This document shows positions 1 to 9,997 of a DNA stretch of 64,000 bases, in pieces. Source of the stretch: Malus domestica (taxonomy: Eukaryota; Streptophyta; Magnoliopsida; Rosales; Rosaceae); contig NC_091665.1 of NCBI RefSeq assembly GCF_042453785.1, positions 6,705,501-6,769,500 on the forward strand, read 5' to 3'. Position 1 is the stretch's first letter, and the number at the start of each line of letters is the position of its first letter. Both the position numbers and the translations under genes were made by a program. The notes under the pieces are model-generated. The model searched no databases. It was not told the DNA's origin and was given only the letters and a program-made list of their open reading frames with translations.

Positions 1-569
1 AAATACTATGGGATAAATTCCTCAAAGATCGAGGAAGAATTAGAGTAACGTAAAGGAAGCGTAAATGTATTAGATTATGAATCTAATCCATCATTGGATG
101 TTTCTTCATTATGAATGAAGAGATAAACATATATCTCTTTATTATGACTAAAGAGATATTTGGATGGAAACATTAAAGTAATGACTTTAGTGTGTTCCAT
201 TATGAATGCAAGATATATTGCCATATAGAAGTTTGCAACAATGTTGTTTGGATGGGAAAGTTCATTTATGAACTCTCTATTCGGTTCCAACCAGAAAGTG
301 TATCTAGTGTATCGACACTATGACACTAATGGGGCGATAGCTCAAGCCAGGGAATCAAGGTCTCATCAAGGTCCGAACTCATATGAGAGACTGAACCACA
401 TGATTGAGAATCATGTATAATGGTGACGTCGTTATTCTCAAGGTTGCTTCTATGGATAACATATAGATATCCATTGTCTAGGCCTACTACTCAGCCATTT
501 ATGAAATGACTACAGAAGAGGTATCATCACTGATGACCAAGCTGATTGGCTCTAGTGCAAGTGGGAGAT
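1..569 (+). mobile_element. 3' internal end of a degenerate Ty1/Copia element
   Basis: Reading forward from about 299, the frame gives a decayed Copia RNase H tail (residues like DTNGAIAQARESRSHQG, then after a frameshift near 420 GDVVILKVASMDN). This matches the end of Copia pol, where the RNase H meets the 'ADPLTK' tail in intact members. A purine-rich tract (AAGTGGGAGA, about 559-568) directly precedes the LTR start, as expected of a polypurine tract, and sets the element on the plus strand. The stretch 60-298 is not coding and holds a run of short hairpins. The upstream part of the element lies outside the window. Confidence 0.7.
69..189. repeat. Array of four short hairpins
   Basis: Four consecutive perfect inverted repeats are visible. 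One has 8-bp arms at 69-76 and 80-87 with loop ATG. One has 8-bp arms at 103-110 and 114-121 with loop ATG. One has 11-bp arms at 131-141 and 149-159 with loop TTATGAC. One has 6-bp arms at 174-179 and 184-189 with loop AATG. They lie in the non-coding 3' part of the Copia element, between pol remnants. Function unknown; they may be RNA structure of the element or inherited from a palindromic tandem repeat. Confidence 0.65.
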
Positions 570-2387
570 TGTTGGAAATGTGCCCTAAAACCAATCATAT
601 GATGATACTTTACGGACATTTCACATGTTAAACTAATCTAGTTTAATATAAAGGGCAAAGATTATTGTTTGAGCCGTCTCATATAAATGTTATATGCTTA
701 AACGATAAAGTCCAAGGAGTATGTGATTGGGAGAATGCGATCTAATGAAGTTAGATTCATGAGACCATTCTTTCGTAGACACATCCTAAATGTTCCTGAT
801 CATAGGATTGCCAATTGGGCATTGACAGTCCGTCAAGATCGGTACGTGCTATGTCTTCTCTCAGGGAGAGTGACTAGTCTCGAGTCATTGGTGTGTGTGA
901 CATCAAGACAAGTACGTAGGTGCTCAATAGGGAATGAGTTCACTGAACGCGATCAACGAAGAGTTCTCATACTCATGTCACATGAGAACTCATGGTTGGG
1001 ATAATGCAAAGTAGTCCTTTGACCTGAGCCATCATAGTTGTCTTGTGGTTAAGTCCTTGATCTTTGATTATGTCAAAGTCACTCCATCAGGAGGGTGTCC
1101 ACGGCATCGTTGGGGTTAAGCCACTTAGCCATGGAGGCAAGTGAATGCGCAACAAGGGATCTCTAACCTTCAAACTGTTTGAGGGAGAATACTCTATGAT
1201 ATGATTTAGAATCTCTGGCCAGAGTATGAATGGGATTTGGGAATGCGTTCCGAATCACATTCAAGGAAATCATATAAGCACACGAATCACATTGGATAGT
1301 AGACATGAATAAATAAACTATCAAACCAAACAATGTGGTCAAGAGTATTGTATTAGAGAAAGACCGTATTGCATTTGTAATCCCAAACTGAATAGGTTTT
1401 CTCTACCTCTTCTGATTAGCTTGGGTAACCATGATATGCTGCAAGGTGTCACTCATGGTTTGTGGAAGCCCTAAACGTGAGTAATCGCTAAAGGGAGAAT
1501 TGAAAGTAAGTTTCAATTCACAATCGATATAAAATGGTTTTAATCGCCCACTGCCTCGCTAAAAGGAACCTAATGGATCGCACACCATAAGAGGTTGAGA
1601 TTGGAGATTAAACGGAGATGAGTAAGAATGATTAAATGGTTTAATCATTTATTTATGGTAAGGATTAATTAATATGTTAATTAATCAAACGAATAAGTTC
1701 GTTAAAAGACCTCGGGATAGTTTTGGACGTTTAGGCCCAATGGGCTTCGAACGTCAAGCCCATTGACTTAAGTTGTATGACAACTTAATGAATAATGATT
1801 CACTAAGACCCAAAAGCCCAAACAACACCCCATGGCCGGCCATTTAGAGGAAGGGTAGTGAACTTGCTTTAATTACAAGTTTGCCACTCAAATGAATAAA
1901 GGTATAAATATGACTTTATAGCCTTTTATTCATTAGGGTTTCTTTTAGAGAAAATTGGTGAGAACTTGTCTCTCCATTTTCTCTCTAGGAGGCCGGCCCC
2001 TTGGGGGGTGCATCTTGCAATCCCACTACTCCAAGGTCACTCATTTCTTCTCCAATCTCTCCTTGGTGAAGAGACTTAGAGGTTCCCTACTTTGGGAACT
2101 TGGAGAAACCTATTCTTCCATCCAAAAATATAGATTTAAGATGCAAGGAATGAAGGCCCTCTCTTTGGGTGATTAGCCTTTGCTTATGCAAAGAGGAATC
2201 TACAAAGGTATAAATCTCAACTCACTTTGTTTTGAGTTGATTAATGGTTCACCAATCTACTAGGCTTTGAATTTCTTGGTTAATGTTTTGTTTTTAAGTG
2301 CATGCTAGCATGATTCCGCCTTTAATTGTTAATTGCATGCTATATGATGTTGCTTAAATGAACATGTTTTCACAAAATAATCCTTCA
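570..2387 (+). mobile_element. Copia 3' LTR
   Basis: Starts with TGTTGGAAATGTGCCC immediately after the polypurine tract. It contains a plausible promoter (TATAAATA near 1902) and no credible gene; short ORFs inside are chance. The right boundary is inferred because sequence homologous to 12531 onward resumes at 2386-2388 (CAGTCGGTT). The LTR therefore seems to have inserted into the left end of the repeat unit that follows. The exact last bases and the target duplication cannot be proved, as the 5' LTR is outside the window. Length would be about 1.8 kb. Confidence 0.65.
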
Positions 2388-2761
2388 GTCGGTTCCAGAT
2401 TGGAAGATTGATACCAAGTACTGGCTGATTACTCACTTTCTCCTTGTGCTAAAACAACGACAAGGAGAAGGACATGAAGAAAGCATGATATGAGATACTC
2501 TTGCTTTCAACCTTCATGATATGAAATACTTTTGCTTTGGATGGGTTGTTTGCAGAGGTACCCCAAGGAATAAGGAACACTAGGGTTTGTTGGAAAGGCA
2601 TTCTCGGAGATGACGGAAGGTTATGTATGTCTGCCCTGCCATGGAGGGTGAAGGTCGACATTTATAGGAAATAATAACCGGTACTGTTCTTTCACTCTTG
2701 TCGGCAACCGTTGGATGATTGAACAGTAAACTTCACGTGCTTTCTACTTCACCAGAAATCA

Positions 2762-3050
2762 TCGACAGATTGCCCGTGATTTCCGTAAAGTTGAGTGTGC
2801 ATGTGACAGGCACTGACATATATGGAAAAGTAAGTGCCTCTTCGATATCTGGATTCGGCGTTTCGACAAACTGCCCGTGATTTTCGCAAAGCTGACTCTG
2901 CATGTGATAGATGTTGACACGTTTGGAAAAGCAGATGGTTGGAATCGGAGCTTCGACAAACTGCCCGTGATTTTCGCAAAGCTTACTCTGCATGTGACAG
3001 ATGCTGACACGTCTGGAAAAGCAGATGCCTCTCGATATCTGGAATTGCCT
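2762..3050 (+). repeat. Tandem repeat, about 90-101 bp, three units
   Basis: Units begin with TCGACARAYTGCCCGTGATTT at 2762, 2863 and 2953. Each continues with a GCATGTGA-CAG-TGACA core and a GGAAAAGCAGATG tail. Copy B at 12907 has only two units, so the array differs in length between the two copies. Confidence 0.8.
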
Positions 3051-3053
3051 CTT

Positions 3054-3151
3054 CGATCTCTGAAATCCCGTCGAGTGCAGATGTTGCATGTGACAACCTC
3101 TACGATCTCTGAAATCCTGTCGAGTGCAGAGGTTGCATGTGACAAGTGCGG
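3054..3151 (+). repeat. 49-bp tandem duplication
   Basis: Two units starting with CGATCTCTGAAATC at 3054 and 3103, exactly 49 bp apart, each ending with GTTGCATGTGACAA. Copy B (13100-13150) has a single related unit, so this duplication is specific to copy A. Confidence 0.75.
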
Positions 3152-3386
3152 ACAAATCTGGAAAAAAAGATTGGCCGTGGTTTCTGAGCAAACCCAGCTT
3201 TTGAGAAAGCTAGCGCCTCTTTGATTTTTTTAGTTGGCCTCTTCGATTTTTGAAATCCCATCACATGCTGATTTTTATAGAGGTACACAGGACGTTCAAA
3301 GCACACTTGAATTTCTGCCTATAGAAAACTCCCTTCTTGCACTTGTACGATCTTGACTTGTCCGACCTCTTCTTTCTTTAACACCT

Positions 3387-4025
3387 TTGAAAATGTTTGG
3401 CCCTTCCGACCGTCGTTTTGACTTGAACCTTGGTGAAAAGGCAGTCCCGCCTTCTCTAGACAACATATGGCGCCCATCCTTCATATCTCCTACTGGTCCT
3501 CTTACCGTTGGGGATTCGGTGATAAAGAATGACATGACCGCTGCGGTGGTGGCCCGGAACCTTGTCACTTCTAAAGATAACAGACTGTTTTCCAAACGGT
3601 CTGATGAGTTGGCTGTTAAGGAGTCTTTGGCTCTTAGTGTGCTGTGTGCAAGTTCTGTGTCCAACATGGCCCAACGCCTATTTGCTCGAACCCGTCAAGT
3701 TCAATCGTTGGCGGCTGAAGTGATAAGTCTCAAACAGGAGATTAGAGGACTCAAGCATGAGAATAAACAGTTGCACAAGCTCGCACACAACTATGCCACA
3801 AACATGAAGAGGAAAATTGACCAGATGCAGGAATCTGATGGTCAGATTTTACTTGATCATCGGAGGTTTGTGGGTTTGTTCCAACAGCATTTGCCTTCGT
3901 CTTCTGGGGCTGTACCGCGTAGTGAAGCTCCAAATGATCAACCTCCGATACCTCCTCCTTCTGTGGCCCCGCCGACTGCTGAGGCTCCGCCGACTACTGA
4001 GACTTCTCCTAAGCAGCCTTTGTGA
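3387..4025 (+). CDS. Repeat-family coiled-coil protein, copy A (intact ORF)
   Basis: The 212-residue ORF is open from MKMFGPSDRRFDLNLGE to SPKQPL. The true start may be the Met at residue 3 (MFGPS), which copy B matches as MSGPS. Residues about 95-150 are rich in heptad-like Leu, Lys and Glu (arms such as QSLAAEVISLKQEIRGLK) and look like a coiled coil. The last 40 residues are a Pro/Thr/Ala-rich tail (PPIPPPSVAPP). No catalytic motif, signal peptide or membrane segment is seen. I recognise it as a dispersed, retroelement-associated protein family of Maleae genomes with no known function. A truncated copy with about 90% similar sequence lies at 13420. It is likely carried by a non-autonomous element rather than being a host gene. 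Expression unknown. Confidence 0.6.
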   Translation: MKMFGPSDRRFDLNLGEKAVPPSLDNIWRPSFISPTGPLTVGDSVIKNDMTAAVVARNLVTSKDNRLFSKRSDELAVKESLALSVLCASSVSNMAQRLFARTRQVQSLAAEVISLKQEIRGLKHENKQLHKLAHNYATNMKRKIDQMQESDGQILLDHRRFVGLFQQHLPSSSGAVPRSEAPNDQPPIPPPSVAPPTAEAPPTTETSPKQPL

Positions 4026-4326
4026 AGGCTCCCTCTTGTATTTATCTGCTTAATGTTCCTTTCTTTTTTTTTATGAATGTAAAAATACCTTGCATAACTG
4101 TCAGTGTTTTAAAAAAAATAAATCCAAACCCAAAAATAATTAAATAAGCAACAACCAAATAAATAAAAAAATGACAATCAGGCAAAATAAAAATGCAGAA
4201 AAGGGAAGGTTTTTAGAAACGGAAAACTGCTTGTGGAGCGATTCAAAAATCTTCCTCATTTTAATACATGGGTTGCCTCCCAAGAAGCGCTTGCTTTAAC
4301 GTCTTCCAGCCGGACGATACCTCCAT
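4026..4326. other. Junction of repeat gene and Gypsy 3' end
   Basis: After the stop at 4023-4025 there is an AT-rich trailer. The 3' non-coding end of the minus-strand Gypsy element begins near 4110-4200. No 3' LTR (expected to start TGATGCAAAAATT on the plus strand) is present, so the Gypsy element is truncated here. I see no gene. Confidence 0.5.
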
Positions 4327-5508
4327 TTAAGCTTGAACAGGGCCCACGGCATGGAGGGGTACATTCTCCACGACTTGCTCCTCAAAGGCCTCATAATAGG
4401 GCTTCAAACGATGCCCATTTACCTTGAATTCTTGTTGCGTCTTCAAACTTTGTATTTGGACTACACCATGAGAAAAAACATTAGTAACCACAAAAGGACC
4501 AATCCATTTAAAACGTAACTTACCAGGGAATAAACGTAAACGGGAATTGAAAAGCAACACTTTCTGCCCAATGGTGAAGGTTTTGCCCCTAATCATCTTG
4601 TCATGAAACGCCTTTGTTTTCTCCTTGTAAATTTGGGCATTCTCATATGCATCATTCCTTAGCTCATCAAGCTCATTCAATTGGAGCTTCCGATGAATTC
4701 CAGCAGCATCTAAGTCCAAATTGAACTTTTTTACAGCCCAATGCGCCTTGTGCTCTAGTTCCACGGGTAAGTGACATGGCTTGCCATAGACTAGCTGAAA
4801 TGGAGACATCCCTAGGGGTGTTTTGTAGGCAGTTCGGTACGCCCATAATGCATCGTCTAAACTCATGCTCCAATCCTTCCGGTTTGGCCCCACAGTCTTT
4901 TCCAAAATTTGCTTGATTTCGCGATTTGAAACTTCGGCTTGGCCATTTGTTTGAGGGTGGTAAGGTGTTGAAACATTATGCTTGACATTGTACTTCTTAA
5001 AGAGTGCCTCAATGGTCTGATTGCAGAAATGTGAGCCTTCATCACTTATGAACACCCGCGGCATCCCAAATCTAGAGAAAATGTTAGTCTTGATGAAATC
5101 TGAAACCACTCTAGAATCGTTAGTACGGGTAGCTTTTGCTTCTACCCATTTGGAAACATAATCAACCGCAAGCAAAATATAAGTGAAACCAAATGAAGAA
5201 TGAAAGGGACCCATGAAATCAATACCCCAAACATCAAAAATTTCAACATTGAAAATAGGAGTTTGCGGCATTTGGTCCTTAGCACCAATGGTACCTGTCC
5301 TTTGACATCTATCACATGTTAAGCAAAACATTCTAGCATCTTTAAACAATGTAGGCCAATAAAAACCACATTCTAACACCTTGAGGGCTGTTCTTTGAGT
5401 GCCAAAATGACCCCCACATGCATAAGAATGACAAAAGGCTAGAATAGAGTTAAATTCAAAATTTGGTACACATCGTCTAACAATCTGATCTGGGCAGTAC
5501 TTCCACAC
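4327..5508 (-). pseudogene. Gypsy integrase
   Basis: A 393-residue open segment of the polyprotein. At the N-terminus is a zinc-binding HHCC-type finger ([10 protein letters not shown], then CLTCDRCQ). The catalytic core follows with all three acidic residues: Asp in WGIDFMGPF, Asp in ISDEGSHF and Glu in [10 protein letters not shown]. The C-terminal part ([24 protein letters not shown]) matches the Gypsy integrase tail. Integrase joins element cDNA ends to host DNA. The segment itself is intact, but its ORF is cut off from RNase H by a stop near 5510-5590, so it cannot be made as part of the normal polyprotein. Confidence 0.85.
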
Positions 5509-5586
5509 ATATGGGTCATCCCAAACATAAAAACGTGCATCATGTTTAAGTTTATCACGTTGGGACTTGTTTAAGGTGTGAGGAAC

Positions 5587-5919
5587 TTACTTAGACACCA
5601 AATAATTGACCAAATCGGCATACCAAGAGGTACTTACCTCAATGGACAGAAGTTGCTCATCCGGAAACATTTCTGAAATGGGAATGGGCTCTTCCTCACG
5701 CACCAACCTGCTTAGGTGGTCGGCAACCACATTGTCACTTCCCTTTTTGTCCTTAATTTCGATATCAAACTCTTGAAGTAGGAGCATCCAACGAATGAGT
5801 CGAGGTTTAGCTTCTTTCTTTGTAAACAAGTACTTCAAGGTTGCATGGTCAGTGAAGACAATGACTTTAGTGCCAATTAAATATGATCTAAACTTATCTA
5901 ATGCAAAGACAACAGCCAA
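5587..5919 (-). pseudogene. Gypsy RNase H
   Basis: A 110-residue open segment whose sequence ([24 protein letters not shown], then [11 protein letters not shown]) is typical of Ty3/Gypsy RNase H, which removes the RNA strand during reverse transcription. The Asp of FTDH and that of NVVADHLSR are present. It starts after a stop-rich stretch joining it to RT (5920-6234), and a TAA near 5587 ends it before integrase. Confidence 0.8.
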
Positions 5920-6234
5920 GAGCTCTTTCTCAGTTATGGAATAATTTAATTATGCATCATTTAAAGTACGAGAAGCATAATAAATAACATGTGGCAGCTT
6001 GTTTTTCCTTTGACCCAAAACAGCCCTAATTGCATAATCCGATGCATCACACATGAGCTCAAAGGGAATGCTCTAATCTGGTGGAGTGATGATTGGTGCC
6101 GAAGTGAGTAGGTCCTTGAGATGGTTGAATGCTTGCTCACATGCCTCGTTGAACTCAAACGACACTTCCTTTTGTAGGAGACGGCATAGAGGTTGTGCAA
6201 TCTTGGAAAAGTCCTTGATAAATCGTCGATAGAA

Positions 6235-6924
6235 TCATGCATGACCAAGAAAAGAACGAACCTCTCTCACCGAAGTAGGAGAGGGTAAGTAGCGTACAAG
6301 ATCTATCTTAGACTTATCAACTTCAATTCCTTTTTCAGAGATTATATGACCCAAAACAATACCTTGTTTAACCATAAAATGGCATTTCTCCCAATTTAAC
6401 ACAAGGTTTGTTTCAACACAACGTTTCAAGATTAAAGTGAGATTATCCAAGCAATTATCAAATGAACTACCAAACAGACTAAAATCATCCATGAATATCT
6501 CAATAATCCTTTCAACATAATCAGAAAATATGCTGACCATACACCTTTGAAACGTGGCAGGAGCATTGCACAAACCAAATGGCATGCGTCGATATGCAAA
6601 CGTTCCAAAGGGACAAGTAAAAGTGGTCTTTTCTTGATCATCCGGGGCAATGACAATTTGATTATAACCAGAGTATCCATCAAGAAAACAATAAAAGGAA
6701 TGACCCGCTAACCTTTCAAGCATTTGATCTAGGAACGGCAATGGGAAATGATCCTTCCTTGTGGTGGCGTTTAGCTTCCTATAATCAATGCATACTCGCC
6801 AACCGGTTTGGATTCGTGTTGGTACAAGCTCATTCTCCACATTCTCCACAACCATCACTCCAGATTTCTTGGGCACGCATTGAATAGGTGAAACCCAACG
6901 GCTATCGGAGATAGGATAGATCAC
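6235..6924 (-). pseudogene. Gypsy reverse transcriptase
   Basis: The 229-residue segment carries the ordered RT motifs: WRVCIDYRKLNATT, FPLPFLDQML, FCFLDGYSGYNQI-type (here FYCFLDGYSG), FGTFAYRRMPFGLCNAPATF, and the catalytic FMDD box (EIFMDDFSLFG). The FMDD variant is usual in the Athila/Tat branch. The downstream part (GIVLGHIISEKGIEVDKSKI) is the connection to RNase H. Stops follow at about 6232, and decayed RT/RNase H sequence continues through 5961-6234. Confidence 0.88.
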
Positions 6925-6990
6925 TCAACAATCAAGGAGCTTGATTATCTCCTTTTTCACAACTTCCATCATTGGAGGGTTGAGATGGCG

Positions 6991-7473
6991 TTAAGCCTCT
7001 CTAGTTGGTTTGACCCCCTCCTCAAGAAATATGTGATGCATACACGTTGTAGGGCTTATACCCTTGATATCGGCCAAGGTCCATCCTAGGGCAAATTTGA
7101 ACTCCTTCAAGACTCGAACTAGTTTCTCTTCTTCTTGTGCCGTGAGGAATGAGGATATGATGGTAGGTAGGGTCTCATTTTCTCCCAAGAAAATGTACTT
7201 CAAATGGCTTGGTAATGGTTTGAGTTCAAGGACAGGTGCTTGAATTATTGATGGAAGCAACTTGTTAGTTGAAATAGGAATGGAATCGAAGTTAGGAGAC
7301 TTACCACCATGCTTAGGTAATGACTCAAGGGCAGCAGCCAACTCAATGAATTCCTCACTAGAAGCCACGGCAAGGAATGGTTCATGCATGCCATGGGTTA
7401 GCATATGGTTTGCACCCTTGGTGTTGAGTTTCATGCCTCTTGTAATGATTTTTTCAAGCACATCGTCATTCAA
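6991..7473 (-). pseudogene. Gypsy protease-RT linker
   Basis: A 160-residue open segment between protease and RT. It includes PSHLKYIFLGENETLPTIIS and WTLADIKGISPTTCMHHIFL, which are the conserved approach to the plant Gypsy RT domain. It has no catalytic motif of its own. Stops at either end (about 6985 and 7480) separate it from RT and protease. Confidence 0.7.
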
Positions 7474-7488
7474 ATCTTCAAAATATCC

Positions 7489-7893
7489 CTACGCCAAAGA
7501 GTCAATTATATCAATAGAGAAACATGAATGGTCCTCACTAGGGTATTTAATAGAATCAGAAAGATTGAAATTAACAACTTCCCCATCAAATTCCATGGAC
7601 AAAGTTCCATTAAACACGTCAATCTTAGTCCGGGCCGTTTTCATGAATGGCCGTCCAAGGAGGATGGGCAATGAAGTGGCATGGTCCGATTCATCCATTT
7701 CGAGAACATAGAAATCTGCTGGAAAGATTAAGTGATTGACCTGCACAAGAACATCTTCCAAAACTCCCTTTGGATAGACGTTAGATCTATCGGCTAATTG
7801 TATGATTACACCATCATTTTTCAACACTCTTAAATTCATAGATGCATAAATTGAGTATGGCATAACATTTATAGAAGCACCTAAATCTAACAT
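7489..7893 (-). pseudogene. Gypsy aspartic protease
   Basis: The 134-residue segment begins with the active-site region LDLGASINVMPYSIY (DLGAS in place of the common DTGA, usual in Athila-type elements). It then has VLEDVLVQVNHLIFPADFYVL and ILLGRPF, the flap and the conserved C-terminal motif. It would cleave the Gag-Pol polyprotein. The reading frame from gag is lost just upstream by what looks like a one-base deletion in the run of T near 7935. Confidence 0.8.
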
Positions 7894-9875
7894 GGCAGAT
7901 TCAAAGCGAGTGTTTCCAATGACACAAGGAATTGTAAACTACCCGGATCTTTGCATTTGGGGGGTAGTTTGCGTTGCAAGATGGCGGAGACATTTTCACC
8001 TACCTTTACAACCTCTTTGGTCAAAATCCTCTTCCTAGTGGTGCACAACTCCTTTAGAAACTTGGCGTATCTCGGAACCTGCTTGATTGCATCCAAAAGA
8101 GGTATGTTAACTTGAACTTTCCTAAATGTCTCAAGGATGTCCTTTTCAGCTTCCTCCTTCTTTGTTTGCATAAACCTACTAGGAAAAGGAACATTCGAAG
8201 GAAAAACATTAGTAGGAACTGAATTTGACACATTCTTACCCTTATTGGACGATTTGTACAGATTTGGGGTACTAGAAGCTTGCGGTAAAGGTGGAACCAC
8301 CTTTGTCGTGGGTAGGCTTACTTCTTCCTCTTCAATTTGCAAGTTTTCATCCTCTTCGAGACCTGATTTTGATGGTATAAGACCTGCCCCAACTTCTTTT
8401 CCACTTCTCAACAATATGGCTTTTGCACTTTCGAAACCTCCTTTTGGATTTGGAATGGTAGAACTAGGAAGTTGGCCTTGGTCTCGAAACTTCCCTACAA
8501 AATCTGCAATCTGCCCAATTTGTTTCTCCAAATGATCCACCCTTTTGTCTTGGTTTTGCATCGCTTTGGCTTGATTTTCTTGCCCCTGAGACAAGTTAGT
8601 TAGTAACTTAAGAAGTGTATCATTGTTTAGAGATGTACCTGAAGCATTTGGGGCAGATTGTTGTGGAACATGTGGGGGTGCGTATGGGTTGGTGAAAAAC
8701 TCTGGGGGTTGTTGCCTAAAGCATCCTTGTTGTTAGGGTTGTTGGGCCTCCCTCCACTTGAAGTTTGGATGGTCTCTCCAACCTGGATTATATGTGTTTG
8801 AATATGGATCGTTCCTCGGTTGGTTTTGGCCTTGAAATCCAATTACGTTAGCGCTCTCCCATCCACCATTCTTAATGAGTTGAGGGCACTTTTCCGAGGC
8901 ATGTCCTTGGATAGAACATACACCACACACCATTGGTCCTTGCATCCTCATTCCTTCGGCCATCTGAGACACAATAGAAGTAAGATTAGCTAATTGTGAA
9001 TGAATATCGGGTGTGGAACTTACCTCGTGTACTTGCTGCCGTGGGGGTCCTCTTTGGCCAACACCCTCGTATTGTTGAGCGTTCAACGCTCGATTAGAAA
9101 TCAAGATCTTGGCAGCCATGGGTGTTTTGTCCACCAATGCTCCACCCGCCGAGGCATCGAGCATTTGACGTTCAATTGGTAGGAGCCCCTCGTAAAAGTA
9201 TTGTAGAAGTAACTCCTCCTTCATCTGATGATGTGGACAAGAAGCAACAAGTGATTTAAAACATTCATAATAAGTCGAAAAAGACTCACCTTCATCTTGC
9301 TGAATTCCACTTATCCTTTTACGTAGTAGAATGACTCGAGAGGTTGGGAAAAACTTCTCCAAAAATGCCCGTTTCATACTCTCCCATGATGTGATAGTTC
9401 CTGGGGCTAGCTCATACAACCAATCTTTAGCCTTTTCTAAGAGAGAAAAGGGAAAAGCCTTCATTTTCAGAATGCTCCCATCAACATTCACAGGGGTCAA
9501 GCTTGAACAAACAACCTCGAACTCCTTCAAGTGTTTATTAGGATCTTCCATGGCCATCCCGTGGAACTTAGGGATGTGATGCAATAAACTTGATTTTAAT
9601 TCGAACTCGTCTGTCTTCCCTAGGGCAGCCAGGGGGTATTGGATGCATAGGGGAGCGGCATTGTCCAATCCCGAAGCGGAAAGCTCCTTGATTGTTCGAT
9701 TGTCCGCTGCCATGTTAGGATCTTCCTCTTCCTCTTCAAGTGGATGTTCTTCAAACTCAGGTTCAGGAATAGGTGGGTTACGATCTTGCTGATTCATATT
9801 CCTTCTCAAAGTCCTCTCAAAATCGTCGTCAAAGTCCAAGATGTGCTCACGAATCGGGTGAGAACTCCGAGTCAT
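7887..9875 (-). pseudogene. Gypsy gag
   Basis: The start Met (MTRSSHPIREHILDF) at 9875 opens a 380-residue segment. The retrotransposon gag capsid domain is at about residues 110-240 (FLEKFFPTSRVILLRKRI, then GESFSTYYECFKSLVASCP). A CCHC zinc knuckle follows at about 318-331 (CGVCSIQGHASEKC). An in-frame TAA at 8733 interrupts it. The same protein resumes through 8594-7887 with the Q-rich C-terminal region (LEKQIGQIADFVGKF) typical of Athila-like gag. Gag builds the particle that packages element RNA. Confidence 0.82.
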
Positions 9876-9973
9876 AAACTAATACCTAAAACAAGAGAAC
9901 AACAAGGTCAGTAACTAGTAAAAACACACGGAAATAAACAAAAAGAAATAACAAGGATTAGCAAAGTTGCTAA

Positions 9974-9991
9974 TCCCCGGCAACGGCGCCA
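9974..9991 (-). other. Primer-binding site, tRNA-Asp type
   Basis: On the minus strand TGGCGCCGTTGCCGGGGA lies six bases inside the 5' LTR. It is complementary to the 3' end of plant tRNA-Asp, the primer used by Athila-like elements. It fixes the orientation and the inner LTR edge. Confidence 0.85.
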
Positions 9992-9997
9992 AAAATT

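Larger units (their letters stand above)
2388..3386 (+). repeat. Leader of repeat-gene copy A
   Basis: This non-coding stretch is homologous along its length to 12531-13413. It includes a segment with CAGTCGGTT..AGATTGATACCAAG at the left and the tandem repeats described separately. It leads directly into the coiled-coil ORF at 3387. The same arrangement (leader, tandem repeats, ORF) occurs in both copies, so the unit is a dispersed repeat and not two independent genes. It is probably the 5' part of a non-autonomous retroelement or captured gene family. Confidence 0.6.

Noticed and set aside
723..1004. 93-codon ORF in the Copia LTR
   Set aside because: Lies in LTR sequence, has no recognisable domain and is a chance ORF.
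2733..3224. Several overlapping ORFs on both strands over the tandem repeats
   Set aside because: The open frames come from the repeat units being nearly multiples of three; composition is repetitive and shows no domain.
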